Below, piece after piece: positions 59,708-64,000 of a stretch of DNA of 64,000 bases. The stretch comes from DATKBT01 sp035546295 (GTDB lineage: Bacteria > Acidobacteriota > Thermoanaerobaculia > Multivoradales > Multivoraceae). The stretch lies in the NCBI GenBank assembly GCA_035546295.1, contig DATKBT010000067.1:29649-93648 (forward strand), written 5' to 3'. Position 1 is the stretch's first letter; every line of letters begins with the position of its first letter. The position numbers and the translations under genes were made by a program. Under the pieces are notes generated by a model. It did not search any database, was not told where the DNA came from, and saw only the letters and a list, made by a program, of their open reading frames with translations.

Positions 59708-62653
59708 TCAGCTCAACCCCACCGCTTCGGCGTCCCGGTCCGAGAGCCAGCCGCCGTCCTCGCGCCGCCGCACCGTTCCGTCGCGCCTCCACGAACGCTC
59801 GCAGCGCGGCTCCCCGCGCAGGTCGACCACCTCGACGCCCCCGCCGGAGGTCAGCTCGACGCGCGAGACGCCGAACAGGTCCGGCAGCTCCGCCTCGAAG
59901 GCTGCGAGGGCCCCGTCGGGGTCCGGGAGCCGCAGCCCGGCGTCGAGTGGGTTGTCGATGCCCTCCGACTTGGCGCTCTCGAGCGCCCGGTCGACGTCGT
60001 CGTGGATCGCCAGCACCGCCGACCAGCCGGAATCGGCGTTGGTCTCGATCTCCGGCAGCACGTGCAGGTGGACGGTGTCCGATGCCGCGCTCTCGCCGCC
60101 GGTCGAGGCCCCCGTTCCGGGGTCGGTACCGAGTCCGTGGAGGGCCCGCCACGCCTCGTCCGCGGTGTGGGGCACGATCGGCGCCAGCGCGCTGCACAGC
60201 AGGTCGGCGATCGTGAACAGGACTCCCTGGGTGACCCGCCGGCGCGCCGAGTCCGGCCGGTCGCAGTAGAGACGGTCCTTGACCGCGTCGAGGTAGACCG
60301 ACGACAGCGTGTCGTTGCAGAAGCCGAAGAGCAGCAGATGCGCCTGGCGGAAGTCGAACCGCTCGTACGCGGCCGCGACCGCATCGCGCAGCTCGCTCGC
60401 GCGCTCGAGCGCCCAGGCATCGAGGCTGTGCGGGTCGGGTGCCGGCGCGCCGGCCGCGGGATCGAAGTCGTGCAGGTTGGAGAGCAGGAAGCGCAAGGTG
60501 TTGCGCACCTTGCGGTAGCCCTCGCCGGCGAGCTCGAAGAAGTCGCGGTCGACCTTGATGTCGTTCTCGTAGGCGAGCGAGCTCACCCACCAGCGGCAGA
60601 CGTCGGCGCCGAAGTCGCGCAGCAGGTCGGAGACCTCGAGCGTGTTGCCGAGCGACTTCGACATCTTGCGCCCTTCCTTGTCGACGATGAACCCGTGGGT
60701 CAGCAGCGTCCGGTAGGGCGCCGAGCCGGTCACGCCGAGCGCGGGGAGCAGCGAGGACTGGAACCAGCCGCGGTGCTGATCCGAGCCCTCGAGGTAGAGG
60801 TCGCACGGAAAGCCCAGGTCGCGCTGGCGCATCACGGCGTTCCACGACGAGCCCGACTCGAACCAGACGTCGAAGATGTCGTAGAGCTTCTCGAGACGGC
60901 CCGCCGCGATCTCGTCGCCCAGCCTCTCCGGCGCCTGGGGATCCGCCGCCGCGTCGTAGCCGGCGAGGAGCGCCTGCGGCTCCTGGGTGAACCAGGCGTC
61001 GCTCCCCGCCGCCGCGAACACCTGCGCGACGGCGCGCACCGAGGCGGCGGTCAGGAAGACCGAGCCGTCGGGACGCCGGAAGGCCGGGATCGGCAGGCCC
61101 CAGGCACGCTGGCGCGAGATGCACCAGTCCGGACGCGACTCGATCATTCCGGCGAGCCGCTTCTGCCCCCACTCGGGGACGAACCGGATCCGCTCGCGCG
61201 CCGCCTCGAGCGCGACTTCGCGCAGCGAGCGACCGTCGCGGCGCAGCGGCCGGTCGACGGCGAAGAACCACTGCTCGGTGCAGCGGAAGATCACGGGCGT
61301 CTTCGAGCGCCAGTCGTGCGGATACGAGTGGGGGTAGGGCGCGTGGTGGAAGAGCGCGCCGTCGGTGCGCAGCCGCTCGACGATCGTCTCGTTGGCGTCC
61401 CAGATCGAGACCCCGCGCAGCCAGTCGGGCACCGAGTCGTCGTAGGTGCCGTCGCCCAGCACGGGGCAATAGACGGGCAGCTCCTCACGCTGACCGGTGG
61501 CGTAGTCCTCGGCTCCGTGACCGGGCGCGGTGTGGACGAGGCCGGTGCCGTCCTCGAGGGTCACGTAGTCGGTCAGGACGACTCGCCACGAGCCCTCCGG
61601 ACCGTCGTCGCGAAAGGGGTGGCGATATCCGAGGCCCGCGAGCGCGGCGCCACGCACCTTGCCGTAGGTCTCGCCGACCTCGACGCCCGCCTCCCGCGCC
61701 ACTCTCTCGACCAGCTCGGTGGCGACCACGCCGACGCGGCGCGCGCGCGCGTCGCCGACTCGCACCAGTGAGTACTCGAAGTCCTCGTGGACGGCGATCA
61801 AGAGGTTGGCGGGCAGGGTCCAGGGCGTGGTGGTCCAGATCATGAACGCCAGCGAGGCGAGGTCCCCCTCGCCGAGCTCGGCGCCGAACGTGGCGGCGAC
61901 GCGCTGCGGATCGGCGGCGTCGAACCAGACGAAGATCGAGGGATCGGTGCGATCCCGATACTCGAGCTCGGCCTCGGCGAGCGCGGTCTCGTTGGCGATC
62001 GACCAGTGCACGGGCTTGAGATCGCGATAGACGATCCCCTGCTCGATGAGCTCGGCGAAGACCTCGAGGGTCGCCGCCTCGTAGTCGGGCGTCATCGTCA
62101 GGTAGGGATGGTCGTAGTCGGCGAGCGTGAGCAGCCGCTTCATCTCGCTCGCCTGGATCGCCTGGTACTTGGACGCGTACGCGTGGCACTCGCGGCGCAC
62201 CGCCATCCGGCGGGTGTCCTCGTCGAGGCTCTTCAGCTTCTCGATCTTCCCCGATTCGACCAGGCCGCTCAGCACGCGATGCTCGATCGGCAGCCCGTGG
62301 CAGTCCCAGCCCGGCACGTAGGCGCAGCGCTGCCCCAGCAGGAGCCGGCTGCGCACCACCAGGTCCTTGAGCGTCTTGTTGAGCAGGTGGCCGACGTGGA
62401 TCGAGCCGTTGGCGTAGGGCGGGCCATCGTGGAAGACGTAGGGCTCGGCGTCGGCTCGGGCCTCCAGCACACGCTGGTAGAGGTCGCTCTCCTCCCAGCG
62501 GGCCTGCGACTGCGGCTCGGTCTGGCGCAGGTTCGCCTTCATCGGGAACGCGGTCTTCGGGAGGTTGAGCGACTGCTTGTAGCGCTTCTTCCGTTCCTTC
62601 GCCGCTTCGTCGTCGACGGTCGCGTTCCCGGAGCTCTCTGGGGTGTCGTTCAT
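59708..62653 (-). CDS. ileS: Isoleucine--tRNA ligase
   Basis: 981 residues from ATG 62653. It charges tRNA-Ile. HVGH (86-89) and KMSKS (663-667) form the class I active site; the editing (CP1) domain lies between. The tRNA-binding C terminus is present but its usual zinc knuckle (two CxxC pairs) reads GEPRCERSW ... GGWLSDRDAEA, so only one of four cysteines remains. The gene is preceded by an unusual 450-bp region with repeats, promoter, leader ORF and an intrinsic terminator, suggesting attenuation. Confidence 0.97.
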   Translation of the reverse strand: MNDTPESSGNATVDDEAAKERKKRYKQSLNLPKTAFPMKANLRQTEPQSQARWEESDLYQRVLEARADAEPYVFHDGPPYANGSIHVGHLLNKTLKDLVVRSRLLLGQRCAYVPGWDCHGLPIEHRVLSGLVESGKIEKLKSLDEDTRRMAVRRECHAYASKYQAIQASEMKRLLTLADYDHPYLTMTPDYEAATLEVFAELIEQGIVYRDLKPVHWSIANETALAEAELEYRDRTDPSIFVWFDAADPQRVAATFGAELGEGDLASLAFMIWTTTPWTLPANLLIAVHEDFEYSLVRVGDARARRVGVVATELVERVAREAGVEVGETYGKVRGAALAGLGYRHPFRDDGPEGSWRVVLTDYVTLEDGTGLVHTAPGHGAEDYATGQREELPVYCPVLGDGTYDDSVPDWLRGVSIWDANETIVERLRTDGALFHHAPYPHSYPHDWRSKTPVIFRCTEQWFFAVDRPLRRDGRSLREVALEAARERIRFVPEWGQKRLAGMIESRPDWCISRQRAWGLPIPAFRRPDGSVFLTAASVRAVAQVFAAAGSDAWFTQEPQALLAGYDAAADPQAPERLGDEIAAGRLEKLYDIFDVWFESGSSWNAVMRQRDLGFPCDLYLEGSDQHRGWFQSSLLPALGVTGSAPYRTLLTHGFIVDKEGRKMSKSLGNTLEVSDLLRDFGADVCRWWVSSLAYENDIKVDRDFFELAGEGYRKVRNTLRFLLSNLHDFDPAAGAPAPDPHSLDAWALERASELRDAVAAAYERFDFRQAHLLLFGFCNDTLSSVYLDAVKDRLYCDRPDSARRRVTQGVLFTIADLLCSALAPIVPHTADEAWRALHGLGTDPGTGASTGGESAASDTVHLHVLPEIETNADSGWSAVLAIHDDVDRALESAKSEGIDNPLDAGLRLPDPDGALAAFEAELPDLFGVSRVELTSGGGVEVVDLRGEPRCERSWRRDGTVRRREDGGWLSDRDAEAVGLS

Positions 62654-62710
62654 GACCTGGTTCTCGGGCGCTGGACGGCAGCAGACGGCGTGACCGCTGC
62701 GCCCAGATGC

Positions 62711-62737
62711 AAAAAGGCCTCGCCGGTGGGCGAGGCC
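62711..62737 (-). terminator. Intrinsic terminator/attenuator in the ileS leader
   Basis: On the minus strand GGCCTCGCC, loop, GGCGAGGCC form a perfect 9-bp stem followed directly by TTTTT. It lies 58-84 bases before the ileS ATG and downstream of the promoter at 62861-62889, so transcription must pass it to reach ileS. Confidence 0.8.
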
Positions 62738-62775
62738 GCTGGTTCGTCGGAGGTTTCGGCCGGAGCTCGCGCCGT

Positions 62776-62850
62776 TCAGGCGTCCCCGGACCGCACCGCA
62801 ACCGGCGGGCCGCTGTCGTTGCGAATTCGAGTCGTCGGGCTCTGGCTCAT
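62776..62850 (-). CDS. Possible 24-residue leader peptide before ileS
   Basis: ATG 62850 to TGA 62776, reading MSQSPTTRIRNDSGPPVAVR plus SGDA. It starts only about four bases after the predicted transcription start. It carries a single Ile codon, ATT, which is rare in this GC-rich genome, within a run of ACT-CGA-ATT that are also rare. Position between promoter and terminator suits an attenuator, but a single Ile codon is weak evidence. Confidence 0.3.
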   Translation of the reverse strand: MSQSPTTRIRNDSGPPVAVRSGDA

Positions 62851-62860
62851 GACGGGACCG

Positions 62861-62889
62861 AGCATAGCCCGACCGGCAGAGGGTGGCAA
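62861..62889 (-). promoter_or_regulatory. Sigma70-like promoter of ileS
   Basis: On the minus strand TTGCCA (62889-62884) and TATGCT (62866-62861) are separated by 17 bases, giving five of six and four of six matches to the consensus -35 and -10. The start would be near 62854. Confidence 0.6.
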
Positions 62890-62938
62890 TCCGGCCGCCG
62901 GCGCCGGCTGGTGCGTCGTGGTGTGTGGCCCCGGGGGA

Positions 62939-62992
62939 TCGCTTCAGGATCGTTTCAGGGTCGTTTCAGGGTCGTTTCAGGACGTTGCAGGG
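62939..62992. repeat. 11-bp tandem repeat array upstream of the ileS promoter
   Basis: About five units of TCGTTTCAGGG: 62939-62949, 62950-62960, 62961-62971, 62972-62982 and a partial at 62983-62992. One unit per helical turn puts all copies on one face of the DNA, as for direct-repeat activator sites of OmpR/PhoB type. It starts 50 bp upstream of the -35. Confidence 0.75.
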
Positions 62993-63109
62993 TGCAGCGC
63001 GGCGTGCGGATGGGGCTTTACGATTGGCCGTGGCGCACGCGGGAGGCCAGCGAGCGCCGAGAGCTGAAAGCCCTCGGGCGCGCGCTCGACGGCCATTCTC
63101 TGGTCGGCC

Positions 63110-64000
63110 TCAGTCCTTCCTCGCCGCCTCCATCTCTCGGCCCCCCTGCAACAGGATCGCCGCCTGCGCGGGACCGCCGCCGTCGCCGGCGACGAAGCGC
63201 AGCGTGGCGCCGATCGCGGCGACGTGGAACTCGGTCTCGGAGGTCGGCATCAGCTCGAAGCGAGACTGTCCGGTGGCCTGGACGAACAGCGCGTCGCCGT
63301 CGCGGGTCACCGTGAGGTCGAAGCCGGGCTGGAGCTCGTACACGCCGACGTAGCGGTCGTAGATCGCGGGGTCGACCTCGGCCCGCTCCGGGCCCTGGGG
63401 CAACGGCTCGTCGGTGCGCTCGGCACGCTCGGGATCGGGGCTGCCGTTCGGGTAGAGCAGCATGTGGCTGATCTCGCCGCTCTCGTCGCGCTCGAAGGTC
63501 AGGTAGGTGAAGGAGCCCGGATAGAAGAAGAGGTCCCCTCCCGCGGCCTCGACTGGTTGCCGGTCGCCGCCGGTGCGCTGGGTGACGAGGCTGTCGCCGA
63601 CCAGGAGGACGGTGCGCGTCTCCTCGTCGTCGATGCGATAGACGCCCGTGTACTGCTCGAGCTCGGCGGCGGGGCGGTCGACGGCCTCACGGTCGGGGAA
63701 CGGGTCGCCGATGACCATGGCCGCGACCTTCTGGGCGACGTAGCTCGGCCGCATCGGCTTGCCGGAGTCGTTGGAGAGCACCGCGACGTACACCCGCTCT
63801 TCGGGGAGGCGCAGGGCGTAGGTGCTGAAGCCGAAGATCCCGCCGCCGTGCGAGATCGACGGGCGTCCTCTGAGCTCGCCGACGCTCAGCCCGTAGGCAT
63901 AGCCCGTGGAGGTGCCGTCGTTCAGCGTGAACGGCGTCACCTGTTTTTCGAGCGAAGCCTTCGACAGCAGGTCCTGGGTGTAGAGCGCGGCGTCCCACTT
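63110..64000 (-). CDS. Serine beta-lactamase-family hydrolase, C-terminal part
   Basis: The frame is open through the right edge of the window, so the N terminus, with the SxxK nucleophile motif, is missing. The visible 296 residues include YAYGLSVGELRGRPSISHGGGIFGFSTYALRLPEERVYVAVLSND (HGG is the third active-site motif of class C-type serine hydrolases), followed by a C-terminal lipocalin-like domain with two repeats around YTGVYRIDD and YVGVYELQP. These enzymes act as peptidases, esterases or D-aminopeptidases. Confidence 0.85.
   Translation of the reverse strand, partial: KWDAALYTQDLLSKASLEKQVTPFTLNDGTSTGYAYGLSVGELRGRPSISHGGGIFGFSTYALRLPEERVYVAVLSNDSGKPMRPSYVAQKVAAMVIGDPFPDREAVDRPAAELEQYTGVYRIDDEETRTVLLVGDSLVTQRTGGDRQPVEAAGGDLFFYPGSFTYLTFERDESGEISHMLLYPNGSPDPERAERTDEPLPQGPERAEVDPAIYDRYVGVYELQPGFDLTVTRDGDALFVQATGQSRFELMPTSETEFHVAAIGATLRFVAGDGGGPAQAAILLQGGREMEAARKD

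Larger units (their letters stand above)
62654..63109. other. 456-bp ileS upstream region
   Basis: Between the hydrolase gene end (63110) and ileS, both on the minus strand. In transcription order it has an 11-bp repeat array, a sigma70-like promoter, a 24-codon leader ORF and a strong terminator hairpin 58 bases before ileS. No T-box consensus was found. Confidence 0.65.

Noticed and set aside
62815..62840. tRNA-like T arm (TTCGAGTC)
   Set aside because: No acceptor stem, D arm or anticodon arm can be built around it.
62738..62854. T-box riboswitch before ileS
   Set aside because: The leader is short and lacks the conserved T-box sequence and a clear specifier; a terminator hairpin alone is not enough.
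62939..62992. CRISPR-like array
   Set aside because: Units of 11 bp follow each other with no unique spacers and no cas genes are present.

Overview
The window is about 64 kb of very GC-rich, densely packed bacterial DNA with no rRNA, tRNA, phage or IS element that I can recognise. Three large orphan FtsX/MacB-type permeases of the ADOP kind (Acidobacterial Duplicated Orphan Permease), one of them coupled to a PadR regulator, together with Tat-exported enzymes and many lipoproteins, suggest an uncultivated-type Acidobacteriota genome. The phylum is an inference, not a proof.

Layout. 1-5.8 kb: the end of a phosphodiesterase/phosphatase-like protein, a secreted PDZ-like/TPR/CHAT protease-like protein and two small exported or membrane proteins. 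5.8-11.6 kb: a CoA-transferase, two PIN-domain toxin-antitoxin pairs on either side of ADOP permease 1, and a nuclease-fold protein. 11.8-17.3 kb: a Tat amidase, ADOP permease 2 and a divergent MetR-like LysR regulator. 17.5-19.5 kb: a two-gene operon matching the dgcN-dgcA D-glutamate catabolic pair. 19.6-22.9 kb: padR plus ADOP permease 3, with a paired operator candidate in front. 23-24.8 kb: a polytopic glycosyltransferase. 25.2-30.7 kb: a periplasmic molybdenum hydroxylase operon (FeS, Mo and FAD subunits plus a di-haem cytochrome b). 30.8-33.9 kb: small genes, a Uma2 nuclease and a membrane protein.

33.9-43.4 kb (minus strand) is the most striking block: FHA protein, a 26-residue membrane peptide, PP2C phosphatase with a membrane anchor and beta-helix, Ser/Thr kinase, a single polypeptide joining a FtsW/RodA flippase-polymerase to a class B penicillin-binding protein, and a second FHA protein. 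It is the same gene set as the actinobacterial fhaA-fhaB-pstP-rodA-pbpA-pknAB cluster, but with a RodA-PbpA fusion and different extracytoplasmic domains. Most joints are 4-nt overlaps, so the block is probably one transcript that ties phospho-signalling to wall synthesis.

43.5-46.2 kb: an OmpA lipoprotein, then a small acidic protein ending in an LPRTA sorting signal, followed by a class D-like sortase. 46-52.9 kb: an M19-like protein, M28 peptidase lipoprotein, cytochrome c/copper monooxygenase-like protein, small membrane protein and an exported FAH-fold protein. 53-58.8 kb: a hybrid histidine kinase, a response regulator with an anti-sigma-type ATPase domain, and a PAS-GGDEF-EAL protein. 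59-64 kb: a flavin-binding PPOX-fold protein, ileS with an elaborate leader, and the end of a serine beta-lactamase-like hydrolase.

Structure not explained by genes: a 212-269 bp dispersed repeat in three copies, each lying exactly between convergent genes and supplying their stop codons; a helically phased heptamer array before the GGDEF-EAL gene; an 11-bp repeat array, promoter, leader ORF and intrinsic terminator ahead of ileS; paired inverted repeats before padR; a palindrome over a toxin-antitoxin promoter; and several -10 hexamers placed 6-7 nt before a start codon, which suggests frequent leaderless transcription.
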